A DNA stretch of 34,229 nt from contig VHBQ01000031.1 in assembly GCA_016871855.1 (NCBI GenBank), forward strand, positions 1-34,229, given 5' to 3'. Of this stretch, positions 8,203 through 17,012 are shown piece after piece. Each line of letters begins with the position of its first letter. Positions within the stretch are counted from its first letter, which is position 1. The notes under the pieces were generated by a model. That model was not told the DNA's origin. It searched no databases and saw only the letters and a program-made list of their open reading frames with translations. Position numbers and translations under genes: made by a program. Source of the stretch: Gemmatimonadota bacterium (lineage in GTDB: Bacteria > Gemmatimonadota > Gemmatimonadetes > Gemmatimonadales > Gemmatimonadaceae).

Positions 8203-10485
8203 ATGCACGCCCGCAAGCTCCTCACCACTGGAACCGTTGCGACGCTCGCGCTCGTCGCCGTCATCGGCGGCTGCGGCGACGCGACCTCGGGTCCCACCTC
8301 GGTGAAGCCAGAGGACTTCGCGTCCAACCTGAGGCTCATCTCAGGCAACCAGCAGACCGGCGCGGTCGGCGCCGCCTTGGCGGAGGTTCTGAGCGTCAAG
8401 GTGATTGATGCCGGCGGCCAGGCGGTGGCCGGCGCCACTGTGCTCTGGCAGGTGCGCGATGGAGGCGGCACGATCAACCCCGCCGCATCCACGTCCTCCG
8501 TGTCAGGGCTCGCGTCGGTCGTCTGAACGCTCGGCTCCAAGCTGGGCGCCAACAAGGCCGTGGCCATCCTGCAGGGGAACTTCGTCAAGGACAGTGTCGT
8601 CTTCACGGCGACGGCGGGGGTCGGCCCGGCATCTCGCCTCACGCTGGTCTCGGGCAACCTCCAGACGGGACGCGTTGCCTCCGCACTAGGCCAGCAGCTC
8701 GTGGTGAACGTCAAGGACCAGTTCGGTTTCGCGGTCAGCGGCAAGCAGGTTACGTGGGCAGCCGGGAGCTTGAGTGGCGCCGTCACTCCGGTCGCCGACA
8801 CGACGGACGCTCAGGGCAACGCCAACGCCGTCTGGGTGCTTGGTACGACCGCCATTGCGCAGTCGGCGACGGCCACCGTGGCGGGGATCGTCACGCCAGT
8901 CGGATTCACGGCCACCGCCACGGCTGACACCAGCCGCCGCGTGCGCATTCACCCGGATTTGTCCACCACCAAGACGCTCCCGTCGGCAGCCGCTGGCGGC
9001 AGCGCTGGCACCTTGACCGTGCTGGTCACCGACCAGTACGGCAACGTGGTGAGGGACACCGTCAACTTCGCCGTCCAGATCACCGGTGGGGGAGCCGTGA
9101 CGGACACGCTGGTGGAGTCGAACGCGGCCGGGCAGGCGAGCACGTCGTGGACGCTCGGGCCGCGCGTGGGCGTGCAGACGTTGCGGGCCCGGCTCGCGAC
9201 GCGCCCGACTTCCACGCCGGTCGTCTGGAGTGACACGGCCACCGTGCTGTTCACGGATATCGCCGTCGGGAACTTCCATGTCTGCGGGCTCACCAGCACG
9301 TCTCGGGTCTTCTGTTGGGGCCTGAACGACGTCGGACAGCTGGGCAAGGGGAGCTTCAACCCCACGACCATGCCGTCCACGGCGGTTGCCCAGACCGCCG
9401 ACAGCTCCGCCAACGCGAACACGCTTCGGGCGCGTCAGGTGTCCGGCAGCCGCAGTTCCATTTGCGTCGTCACCCTGGCCAACCAGGTGTTCTGCTGGGG
9501 CAAGGGATGGGGTTCGCTGGGCACCAGCAATCTCCCGCTCGCGGCCAACGTTCAGGCGGCCGGCGGCGGCGGCACGGTGCTCGGCATCGTCGACTATCAG
9601 GTCGCCGAAGACCACGCGTGCCTCATCCAGACCTCCGGCGTCTCCAACTGCACCGGCAACAATGACCACGGGCAGCTGGGCGACAAGTCGGCGGGCCCGC
9701 CGTTCACGTCGCCAGGCACCGGCACGTGGCCGTGGGTGGATGGCCAGAAGACGTTCTCGATTATCCGGCTCGGCACCAGCTTCAGCTGCGGCTTCCATCG
9801 CTACCTCAGCGAGGCGGCGGGCGCGGTTCCCGACTCCTCGCAGATCCCGCTGTGCTGGGGCAACGGCACCGAGGGACAGCGCGGCGACAACGCGACGTCC
9901 AATACCATCGCCGCGCCCAACAACTCGTCGGTGCCGTTCCACATCAAGGTGAACACCCTGCCGGTCGGCATCGCCTTTGACTCGCTGACGCTGGCGCTCG
10001 GTGACAAGCACGCGTGCGCGGCCGCCGTCACGTCAGGCATCGCGTACTGCTGGGGCCTGAACGCGCACGGCCAGCTGGGCCGGGCCACCATCGGCGTCGG
10101 CAACGCGGCGCGCGACTCGGTGGCAGGGGCGGTGGCTGGAAGCCCGGCGTTCGTACGGCTCTACGCGGGCAAATTCCACACGTGCGGCCTCACCAGCGAC
10201 GGCACGGCGCACTGCTGGGGGCGCAATGACTCCGGCCAGCTGGGCATCGGCTCGGTGACGACGTTCAACACCGGTACCAATGCGGTCACTGCGGTGAGCA
10301 CGTCGTTGAAGTTCCGCAGCCTGTCGCTCGGTGAGCTCTCCACCTGCGGCGTGACGGGAACGCCGGGAGTTGCTGCCAACGCCTCCTCTCGCGTCTATTG
10401 CTGGGGCGACAACAGCTTCGGCCAGTTGGGAACCGGGAATACGACGTCGGTGCTGTCACCTGCGAAGGTGAACGGCCAGCCGTAA
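8203..10485 (+). pseudogene. Ig-like/RCC1-repeat lipoprotein gene with an in-frame TGA at codon 108
   Basis: The reading frame encodes 760 codons with a single internal TGA at 8524-8526. The ATG at 8203 has GGAG 5 bases upstream. Residues 1-30 form a lipoprotein-type signal (VIGGC, Cys near 24). Three Big-1-like Ig repeats follow (about 40-140, 140-240, 245-350), then seven RCC1 blades, each with a Cys in a 'H.CGL' strand and a second Cys in 'CWG..GQLG', consistent with a closed seven-bladed surface propeller. The TGA falls where repeat 3 has SWTLG and repeat 2 has VWVLG, so it replaces a Trp (TGG to TGA). Everything after it stays in frame. Explanations are a real nonsense mutation, a sequence error or readthrough. 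The stop-free pieces are 8203-8526 and the frame from 8527 (first ATG 8560) to 10485. A ligand-binding or adhesion role is inferred from architecture only. Confidence 0.85.
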
Positions 10486-10530
10486 CCAACGACGGAGAGC
10501 CCGGATTCGGGCTGACGACGCAAAGACGTT

Positions 10531-10563
10531 GATGGGGCGCCTGGCCAAGCCAGGCGCCCCATC
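10531..10563. terminator. Strong bidirectional hairpin terminator
   Basis: A perfect 15-bp stem (GATGGGGCGCCTGGC and its complement) with a 3-base loop lies between the convergent RCC1 gene and fmt. A modest T-containing tail follows on both strands (cgtcttg to the right, aacgtcttt to the left). The 63 bases from here to the fmt stop hold degenerate copies of an 'aatcgcaatcc'-like unit and no gene. Confidence 0.85.
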
Positions 10564-10626
10564 CGTCTTGATCGCTAATCCCATTCCTGAATCGCAATCC
10601 GCAGTCGCAATCCTCGGTCCAAATCC

Positions 10627-11562
10627 TCAATCAGTCCCCCAAACATCCCCGACTGCCACCCCCCGCCCTTGTGCCCAGTCCAGCGCCGCCATCCGCCGCT
10701 TCCCCGACGGATGCACCTCGCGGATCGCGACAGCCCCCTCGCCGCAGGCGACGATCATTCCCATCTCGTCCGTCTCGAGCACTTCACCGGCCGCACCGCG
10801 GCGATCCACGATCGCGCGCGCGCCGAAGAGCCGCGTCTCGGTGCCGCGCACGACGCTCCACGCGCCGGGCCTGGGATCATAGGCGCGAATGCGACGCTCC
10901 ACGATCTCCGCCGGCAGCGACCAATCCACCCGTGCATGCTCTCGCTCGATCTTCTTGGCGTAGGTTGCTCGCGCGTCGTCCTGCGGATGCTCGACCGCCT
11001 CGCCGAGCTCCATCAGGGCCAGCGCCTCGATGAGCGCTGTTGCGCCGAGTTCGGAGAGGCGCAGCGTAAGCTCGCCGCCCGTCTCATCCCGCTCGATGGG
11101 CGTCTCGAGCGTGTGAATCACCGGGCCGGCGTCGAGCGCCGGCACCATGCGCATGATGCTCACGCCAGTCTCGCGGTAACCTTCGGCGATCGCGGCCTCG
11201 ATGGGCGCCGCGCCGCGCAGCAACGGCAACAGCGAGGCGTGGATGTTCAGCGTGCCGCGCGTCGGCAGCTCGATCACTTCGAGCGGGAGGATGTGGCCAT
11301 ACGCCACGACGACCGACAGATCCGGCGCGAGGTCGCGCATCGCCTGCACGAACTCCGGGCCGCGCGGGCGTTCCGGCTGCAGCACCGGGATGCCCTCCTC
11401 GAGCGCCACCACCTTCACCGGCGAGGGATCGAGCTGCGACCGCGACCGGCCCCGTGGCCGGTCGGGCTGGGTGACCACTCCCACCACATCGAATCCTTCG
11501 CCGATCAGCGCGCGGAGCGGCGGCGTGGCGAACTCGGGGGTCCCCCAGAACAGGATGCGCAC
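10627..11562 (-). CDS. fmt: Methionyl-tRNA formyltransferase
   Basis: A 311-residue cytoplasmic enzyme that formylates initiator Met-tRNA using 10-formyl-tetrahydrofolate. It begins RILFWGTPEFATPPL; the catalytic triad candidates are N106 and H108 in NIHASLLP and D144 in LDAGPVI. The C-terminal OB-type tRNA-binding domain ends with VAIREVHPSGKRRM. The usual SLLPRWRGAAPI loop reads SLLPLLRGAAPI, a mild variant. The GTG start shares its G with the def stop (TAGTG) and has GAGGAG just upstream, so it is translationally coupled to def, the enzyme that removes the group it adds. Confidence 0.97.
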   Translation of the reverse strand: MRILFWGTPEFATPPLRALIGEGFDVVGVVTQPDRPRGRSRSQLDPSPVKVVALEEGIPVLQPERPRGPEFVQAMRDLAPDLSVVVAYGHILPLEVIELPTRGTLNIHASLLPLLRGAAPIEAAIAEGYRETGVSIMRMVPALDAGPVIHTLETPIERDETGGELTLRLSELGATALIEALALMELGEAVEHPQDDARATYAKKIEREHARVDWSLPAEIVERRIRAYDPRPGAWSVVRGTETRLFGARAIVDRRGAAGEVLETDEMGMIVACGEGAVAIREVHPSGKRRMAALDWAQGRGVAVGDVWGTD

Positions 11563-12119
11563 TAGAGCTCCTCTTCAGGATGCTCGCTGGCCCGGGCGCC
11601 CGGCTTGATGTGCCGGATGAACTCCGGGTACTGGTCCTTCTCCTCGTCCCACTTCGCGAGCGCGCTGCGCCGCTTGAGGAAGCTCAGGTAGTCGATGAAC
11701 AGCTTGCCGTGCAGGTGGTCGATCTCGTGCTGGAGGCACCGTCCAAGCAGTCCGTCGGCCGTCACCTCGACGGGCTGACCATTCCGGTCCAGCCCGCGGA
11801 CCGTCACGCGTGACGGGCGCTCCACGTCGCCGTACACGTCGGGAATGGAGAGGCAACCCTCCTCGGCCTTCTCCTTCGGGCCCTCGGCGAGCACCACCTC
11901 GGGGTTCACCAGCGCGTACACGGCACCGTCCACATCCACCACACACAGCCGCTCGGTGCGCCCCACCTGCGGCGCGGCGAGCCCGATCCCCTGCGCCGCG
12001 TACATCGTCTCGAACATGTCGTCAATGAGGCGGCGAATATCGTCGGTCACCGCGGCGACCGGCAGTGTCTCCTGCCTCAGGACCGGGTCACCGAGGACGC
12101 GAATCGGGAGCACGCTCAC
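11562..12119 (-). CDS. def: Peptide deformylase
   Basis: A 185-residue metalloenzyme that removes the N-formyl group from nascent proteins. All three signature motifs are present: GIGLAAPQVG (44-53), EGCLS with metal-ligand C89, and HEIDHLHG with H131, E132 and H135. The GTG start at 12119 overlaps the yajC stop (GTGA). A slightly longer than usual charged C-terminal tail, rich in Lys, Arg and Glu, follows the core. The def-fmt order is conserved in many bacteria. Confidence 0.97.
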   Translation of the reverse strand: MSVLPIRVLGDPVLRQETLPVAAVTDDIRRLIDDMFETMYAAQGIGLAAPQVGRTERLCVVDVDGAVYALVNPEVVLAEGPKEKAEEGCLSIPDVYGDVERPSRVTVRGLDRNGQPVEVTADGLLGRCLQHEIDHLHGKLFIDYLSFLKRRSALAKWDEEKDQYPEFIRHIKPGARASEHPEEEL

Positions 12120-12475
12120 GCCGCCGCCGCGCCTCCCGGCGTGAAGACCTGGGCCACCGCGCGCCGCTGGATCACGATCTTCGTGTCTCCCGTGCGGATG
12201 GTCACGAGGTCTTCCATCCCCTTGCCGGCTTCCGGCTGCTCCTTGATGTGGACGACCTCGCCCACGATGCCGCCGGTGGTGACGACGCCATCGCCCTTCT
12301 TGAGGGCGTTGATCTCCGCCTCGAGCTTCTTCCGCTGCTTCTGCTGCGGCCGAATCATGAGGAAGTAGAAGATCAGCATGATGGCCGCGAGCTGGAACAG
12401 GAACGGCACCAGCGAGCCGCCGCCCTGCTGGGCGGGGGCGGCGTTCTGCGCGAAAAGCGGAAGGAGGGCGTTCAT
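12116..12475 (-). CDS. yajC: Preprotein translocase subunit YajC
   Basis: A 119-residue inner-membrane protein that associates with SecDF at the Sec translocon. There is one hydrophobic segment at about residues 22-40, ending in FLMIRPQQKQRKK (the family signature after the membrane segment), then a soluble domain with GDGVVTTGGIVGEVVHI. The start at 12475 (ATGA overlap with the tgt stop) was chosen over a longer open frame because the upstream frame is a shadow of tgt. The tgt-yajC order is a classic conserved pair; secD and secF are not in the window. Confidence 0.95.
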   Translation of the reverse strand: MNALLPLFAQNAAPAQQGGGSLVPFLFQLAAIMLIFYFLMIRPQQKQRKKLEAEINALKKGDGVVTTGGIVGEVVHIKEQPEAGKGMEDLVTIRTGDTKIVIQRRAVAQVFTPGGAAAA

Positions 12476-13611
12476 GATGGGGAAGGGTCGGAATGGTAGC
12501 GTGCCAGCCAGCCGCGGCTCCACGCGTCGAAGTCGCCGGCCACGATGTGCCGGCGGGCGTCGCGCATCAGCGCGATGAGGAAATGTACATTGTGCAGCGA
12601 GAGCAGGCGCGCGCCGAGCATCTCGTCGGCCTGCACCAGGTGGCGGACGTAGGCCCGCGAGAAGCGGCGGCAACAGGCGCAGGCGCACTCTTCGACAATC
12701 GGGCGGTCGTCCTCGCGGAACTCGGCGCGCCGCATGTTCACGCGGCCGTCCGGCGTGAGCGCCGCGGCGTTGCGCCCCATGCGCGTGGGGGCGACGCAGT
12801 CGAACAGGTCCACGCCGCGGGCGACGCCCTCCAGCAGGTCCTCGGGGTAGCCGACGCCCATCAGGTAGCGCGGCCGGTCGGTCGGAATCGCGTCGTCGCA
12901 CGTCTCGAGCATCGCGTACATGTCGGGCTTGGCCTCGCCCACGGAGAGCCCGCCGATGGCGTAGCCGTCCCATCCGCCCATGTCGGCGATGCGCCGGGCC
13001 GCCGCGCGCCGCAAGTCGGCGTGGATGCCCCCCTGCACGATCGGGAAGAGCGTCTGCCGTGGCGCGTCAGCGTCGGCGTGCAGGCGCGCGAACTCGTTGC
13101 GGCAGCGCTCAAGCCAGCGGATCGAGCGCTCGCTCGCATCGAGCGCCGCGGCGTGCTCGCTCTGCCCTGGGATGACGTGGTCGAATTGCATGATCACGTC
13201 GGCGCCGAGGTTGGTCTCGATCTGCATCACGCTCTCGGGCGTGAAGTGTCGCGACGAGCCGTCGATGTGGCTGCGGAAGGTGACGCCGTCCTCGTTCACG
13301 CGGTTCAGCGAGGCGAGCGAGAAGACCTGGAAGCCGCCGGAATCGGTGAGGATCGGCCCGTGCCAGGCCATGAAGCGGTGCAGGCCGCCGCGCCGGTGGA
13401 CCATCTCGTCCCCCGGTCGCAGGTGCAGGTGGTACGCGTTCGCCAGGATGATCTGCGCGTGCATCGCGCGGAGCTCGTCCGGATCCAGCGCCTTGACCGT
13501 CGCCAGCGTGCCCACCGGCATGAAGACGGGCGTCTCCACCGCGCCGCGCGGCGTGCGGAAGACGCCGGCGCGGGCGCGGGAGGAGGAGGACTGGATCTCG
13601 AAGGAGAACAC
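12472..13611 (-). CDS. tgt: Queuine tRNA-ribosyltransferase
   Basis: A 379-residue TIM-barrel enzyme exchanging guanine-34 for preQ1 in GUN-anticodon tRNAs. It carries the substrate-binding TDSGGFQVFSL (D90), the HIDGSSRHFTPE segment, the catalytic Asp in VDLFDCVAPTRMGRNAA, and a zinc site CACACC with a downstream His in SLHNVHF. The start is GTG at 13611 (GTG-Phe-Ser-Phe-Glu) with no clear Shine-Dalgarno. It is separated from queA, the next pathway step, by a 154-base gap filled largely by the inverted repeat at 13643-13760. Confidence 0.96.
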   Translation of the reverse strand: MFSFEIQSSSSRARAGVFRTPRGAVETPVFMPVGTLATVKALDPDELRAMHAQIILANAYHLHLRPGDEMVHRRGGLHRFMAWHGPILTDSGGFQVFSLASLNRVNEDGVTFRSHIDGSSRHFTPESVMQIETNLGADVIMQFDHVIPGQSEHAAALDASERSIRWLERCRNEFARLHADADAPRQTLFPIVQGGIHADLRRAAARRIADMGGWDGYAIGGLSVGEAKPDMYAMLETCDDAIPTDRPRYLMGVGYPEDLLEGVARGVDLFDCVAPTRMGRNAAALTPDGRVNMRRAEFREDDRPIVEECACACCRRFSRAYVRHLVQADEMLGARLLSLHNVHFLIALMRDARRHIVAGDFDAWSRGWLARYHSDPSPS

Positions 13612-13642
13612 GGATGAAAGCTAAGACGGCAGGGACGAGAGG

Positions 13643-13760
13643 TGGAACGGGGAGGGGGGTAGAGGCGAAGGGACGGGGACCGAGGTGCGGAACGAGGCAC
13701 GCGTCCCCCGTTCCGCGTCTCAGCCCCCGTCCCTTCGCCTCTACCCCCTCCCCGTCCCGC
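13643..13760. repeat. Long imperfect inverted repeat (about 52-base arms, 14-base loop) between queA and tgt
   Basis: The arms at about 13643-13694 and 13709-13760 are near-complements, with a one-base gap and a few mismatches. The core gtagaggcgaagggacgggg pairs with its complement, and the loop is 13695-13708. The repeat starts 6 bases after the queA stop. It could form a very stable RNA hairpin acting as a terminator or processing site, or be a palindromic intergenic element. No T-run follows, so a simple intrinsic terminator is not certain. Confidence 0.8.
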
Positions 13761-13765
13761 TTCGT

Positions 13766-14800
13766 CTAGACGATCACCATCGCATCCCCATACGAGTAAA
13801 ACCGATACCCCTCCGCGATCGCTGCCTCGTAGGCGCGCATCGTCAGGTCGTATCCGGCGAAGGCGGCCACGAGCATGAGCAGGGTGGAGCGGGGAAGATG
13901 GAAGTTCGTGATCAACCGGTCCGCGCTCAGCACCTGGCGTGGCGGGTGGATGAAGATGCGTGTTTCGCCGGCGCGGGCGTGGAAGACGCGCTGCGGGTCC
14001 ACGACGCTCTCCAGCGTTCGCAGCGACGTCGTCCCCACGCACCACACGTGGGCGCCGCGCGCGCGGGCTGTGTTCAGTCGCTGCGCCGTCTCCGCCGAGA
14101 CGGAGTACCACTCCTCGTGCATCTCGTGCCGCGCGAGTTCTTCCACGTCAACCGGCCGGAACGTGCCAGCGCCGACGTGCAGCAACACCTCTGCTCGCTC
14201 TACGCCGCGTGCCTCGAGCGCGGCCAGCAGGTCTGGCGTGAAGTGCAGTCCCGCGGTGGGCGCCGCTACCGAACCGGACTCGCGTGCGTACACGGTCTGG
14301 TAGCGTTCCGCGTCGGGGGCGGCGTCCGCGCGCGCGATGTAGGGCGGCAGGGGGACATGCCCGTGGGCATCGATCATCGCCTGTTCGTTGCCGTCCGTCC
14401 GCAGGCGCACCAGACGCGTGCGTCGCTCCGTCACCTCCTCGACGACGGCGTCAAAGCCCGGAGCGATGTGCACCACGCGGCCAGGTTTGAGCTTCCCGCC
14501 GGGATGCACCATCGCCTCCCACCGCCCATCCGCGTGCCGCCGCAGCAGAAGGACCTCGGCGGGCGCGCCGGAATCACGGCGGCCGAGGAGCCGCGCGCGG
14601 AAGACGCGCGTGGTGTTGAGCACCAGCACGTCGCCGGGTGGGATGATCGACGCGAGGTCGGCGAAGCGACGGTGTTCGATGTCGCCCGTGGCACGGTGCA
14701 CGACCATTAGCCGCGACGCGTCGCGCCGCTCCGCAGGGGTCTGCGCAATGCGCCCCTCCGGCAGGTCGAAGTGGAAATCGCTCGTTCGCGTCCCCTTCAT
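13766..14800 (-). CDS. queA: S-adenosylmethionine:tRNA ribosyltransferase-isomerase
   Basis: A 344-residue enzyme that converts preQ1-34 in tRNA to epoxyqueuosine using SAM as ribosyl donor. Family segments include DFHFDLPEGRIAQTP at the start, VLVLNTTRVFRARLLG, APTAGLHFTPDLL, GAGTFRPVDVEELARHEMHEEWYSV and the C-terminal TNFHLPRSTLLMLVAAFAG. The length is normal and the start is ATG at 14800. It begins 6 bases after the GWxTD-type gene stop and precedes tgt, so queuosine steps are clustered. Confidence 0.97.
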   Translation of the reverse strand: MKGTRTSDFHFDLPEGRIAQTPAERRDASRLMVVHRATGDIEHRRFADLASIIPPGDVLVLNTTRVFRARLLGRRDSGAPAEVLLLRRHADGRWEAMVHPGGKLKPGRVVHIAPGFDAVVEEVTERRTRLVRLRTDGNEQAMIDAHGHVPLPPYIARADAAPDAERYQTVYARESGSVAAPTAGLHFTPDLLAALEARGVERAEVLLHVGAGTFRPVDVEELARHEMHEEWYSVSAETAQRLNTARARGAHVWCVGTTSLRTLESVVDPQRVFHARAGETRIFIHPPRQVLSADRLITNFHLPRSTLLMLVAAFAGYDLTMRAYEAAIAEGYRFYSYGDAMVIV

Positions 14801-14806
14801 GGATCC

Positions 14807-16960
14807 CTACCGACCGATGAGCAACGGGACGGTCCGCGCGGCTTTCTGCCCTGTGGTCCGGTCCGTCACCTGAACGGTCAGCGCGTAGCGTCCGGCTGGC
14901 GCCTCGCGGAGCGAAAGCGCGACGTGGTCGAGGGCCACGCCGGGGGCCGCGCGACTCCGGCTGAACTCAAGTGTCACGCGATCGGTGCCGCGTTGCACGC
15001 CCACCAAGCCTCCAATCTGCGCCGCGATGCGTCCGGCGACTGACCGGGAGGCCTTCTCGACCGTCAGGCGGACGTCATAGCCCGTTTGCCGTGCCCCGTC
15101 GCGGAGGCCGTAGATCTCCCATGCCAACGCGATGCTCCTGGAACGCGGCAGGGTGTCGGGGGCCGGCACGATCCCCAGCTGGTGCCAGCGCCGCGCCGTC
15201 CCGCCGACATCCTCGACCGACGCGGCCACGATGACGTCGCTCATCGAGACGCCGCCCGCCTCGCCAAGCCCGGCGGCGAAGACGGTGCCGCGCGCCGCGC
15301 CGCCGGTTCCGCCCATGGCTTCGGCGCGCGCATACAAGTCGCCCGGTGGCACGCGCAGCCGCCAGAGTGCCGCGCCGTCGCTCGCCACGCGCACGGAATC
15401 GCGCGCGACGGCGTCCGCGCCGTCGGCGAACATCCAGAGCCGCGCGACCGGCGGCGCGTCCCGCACCCCCTCCGCTTCAAGGCGCGCCATCGGCACCGCC
15501 CCGGTCACCAGCACCGACGGGTGCTGGCCGTCGGCGCGGAAGCGGGCGACGCGCAGGGGGAGCGAGTCGATGCGCGGCAGGTTGGCGAGGCCGATCCACG
15601 TGGCTGGCGCCTGCGCGATGATCTCCTCGTTCAACGCGACGTCGTCGAATCCGGCGCGCGACCGGTTGAAGATCGGCTGATAGCGCACCATGAACTGGAC
15701 GCGCGGCGCGAACCACCAGAACCAGCAGACCGCCGATGCGGCCTCGGCGTCGGCGCCGGCACACGAGAAGCTCGCCGTCACCTGCGGGAAGCCGTACCGC
15801 ACGTGCAGGTCGCCGGGGTAGGTGTCCACGCCCGGGACGCGCTGCTCCTCGTCCGTGAAGCGCAGCTGCGCAAAGGCCACGCGCGCGAGATACTCGGCGC
15901 GCACCTCATTGCCCGGGACGCTCCACAGCGGATCGGCCGCGGTCCAGACGAACCGCTCGGTGCGCGCCCGTTCCTCCACGGGTAGCGCGTTCAGCGCCTT
16001 CGCCGCCGCCGGGCGCATGATGCGCTCCACGCGCGACAGGCGCGACTTCGTCTCCGGCGTCATCTGCGCGAACGCGCTGTCGAACGCGGCCATTGCGTCA
16101 GCCGCCCCGGTGCGATGCTGCGCGAGCCCGAGGGCGAGCCAGGCGTCCGGATCCCATGGCGCGGACGCCAGCCGACCGCGCGCCACGATGGAGAGTTCTT
16201 CCCAGCGACGCCGGTCGGCGAGCGCCGCGAAACGGTGACGCCAGGGGAGGGGAAGGGCGGGCGCGGTCCGCGTGGCCGTCTCGAAGTACTCGAGGGCGAG
16301 TTCGTACGCATCCACGCCCGGCGGCGGATTCCCGCCGATCGGCGCAGAGCGCGACTCGATCGCTTGCCGCACAAGGTCGGCGCCGGCGCTCACTGAGCGG
16401 CCGTCCGGTCCCGACTGTTGCACCAAAATGTCCGCGATGCTCCCCGCTGGGCCATTGTCGAGCGACTGCCGGCGACCGAACATCGCTTGGTACTCACGAA
16501 AGGCGAGCATACCCAGCAGGTCGGCCATCTGCGCGAGCGCCAGCGAGTCGCCCTGCGCGCGTGCCGCCTCATACGCGCGGCGGATGTAGCGCGTGGCGCC
16601 GCCGCGCACGATCGGCGAACCCTGTACGCGATAGGTCGCAAAATCCGTGAGAAAGCGGACGTTTGCGGGCTCCAGCGTGACGGCCTGCACGAGCGACGAA
16701 TCAGCGGCCTGATTGAGCCGCAGTTGCCCCCGGTCCACCCGCGTGCCCACGGCGCGCTTTCCCTGCGAGAGCTGCCAGGCTAGCAGTCCACGCGCATGCC
16801 ACGTGCTGGCGCTTGCGCCCGGGCGTGACACCGCCGTGTCGAGTTGCGCGAGTCGCGCCATCGAATCCGCGCGTGTGGCTGCGGGCCCAGCTCCCTGTTG
16901 GCCGAGTGCGGGGCGGGCAAGCGCGAGCAGTGCGACGTGGGCGAGCAAAGCAGGCGCCAT
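14807..16960 (-). CDS. Secreted GWxTD-like domain protein with TPR-like N-terminal region
   Basis: Predicted 717 residues from ATG 16960; an open frame extends to 17419 but overlaps ruvB and is a shadow. A signal peptide (1-20, ending near PALGQQ) is followed by helical TPR-like repeats (about 50-320). At about 338-392 the pattern FVWTAADPLWSVPGNEVRAE ... GVDTYPGDLHVRYGFPQ matches GWxTD domains, where 'DP...T..NE' is followed by GWxTDRG.iyi.yG.P. The name-giving GWxTD reads GVDTY here. The C-terminal half looks beta-rich with repeated 'DR..G', as in other such proteins of Gemmatimonadota and Acidobacteriota. The function is unknown; an envelope or secretion role is inferred. It is embedded between ruvB and queA on the same strand. 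Confidence 0.8.
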   Translation of the reverse strand: MAPALLAHVALLALARPALGQQGAGPAATRADSMARLAQLDTAVSRPGASASTWHARGLLAWQLSQGKRAVGTRVDRGQLRLNQAADSSLVQAVTLEPANVRFLTDFATYRVQGSPIVRGGATRYIRRAYEAARAQGDSLALAQMADLLGMLAFREYQAMFGRRQSLDNGPAGSIADILVQQSGPDGRSVSAGADLVRQAIESRSAPIGGNPPPGVDAYELALEYFETATRTAPALPLPWRHRFAALADRRRWEELSIVARGRLASAPWDPDAWLALGLAQHRTGAADAMAAFDSAFAQMTPETKSRLSRVERIMRPAAAKALNALPVEERARTERFVWTAADPLWSVPGNEVRAEYLARVAFAQLRFTDEEQRVPGVDTYPGDLHVRYGFPQVTASFSCAGADAEAASAVCWFWWFAPRVQFMVRYQPIFNRSRAGFDDVALNEEIIAQAPATWIGLANLPRIDSLPLRVARFRADGQHPSVLVTGAVPMARLEAEGVRDAPPVARLWMFADGADAVARDSVRVASDGAALWRLRVPPGDLYARAEAMGGTGGAARGTVFAAGLGEAGGVSMSDVIVAASVEDVGGTARRWHQLGIVPAPDTLPRSRSIALAWEIYGLRDGARQTGYDVRLTVEKASRSVAGRIAAQIGGLVGVQRGTDRVTLEFSRSRAAPGVALDHVALSLREAPAGRYALTVQVTDRTTGQKAARTVPLLIGR

Positions 16961-17012
16961 CACGATCGCACGGCGCACCTGGCGCGGTGTCCGCGGCGCC
17001 GCCACGTCGATG

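Noticed and set aside
8524-8526. Selenocysteine codon or UGA-Trp code reassignment
   Set aside because: The equivalent residue in sister repeats is Trp, not Cys; no SECIS-like hairpin is evident just after it; and UGA is a true stop in many overlapping gene pairs here while Trp is encoded by TGG.
10564-10626. Possible small RNA or repeat element downstream of fmt
   Set aside because: Only degenerate 'aatcgcaatcc'-like units are visible, with no promoter or clear structure beyond the neighbouring terminator.
12476-12973. N-terminal extension of yajC to 12973
   Set aside because: It overlaps tgt in another frame and is Arg-rich; the ATGA start at 12475 gives a normal-length YajC.
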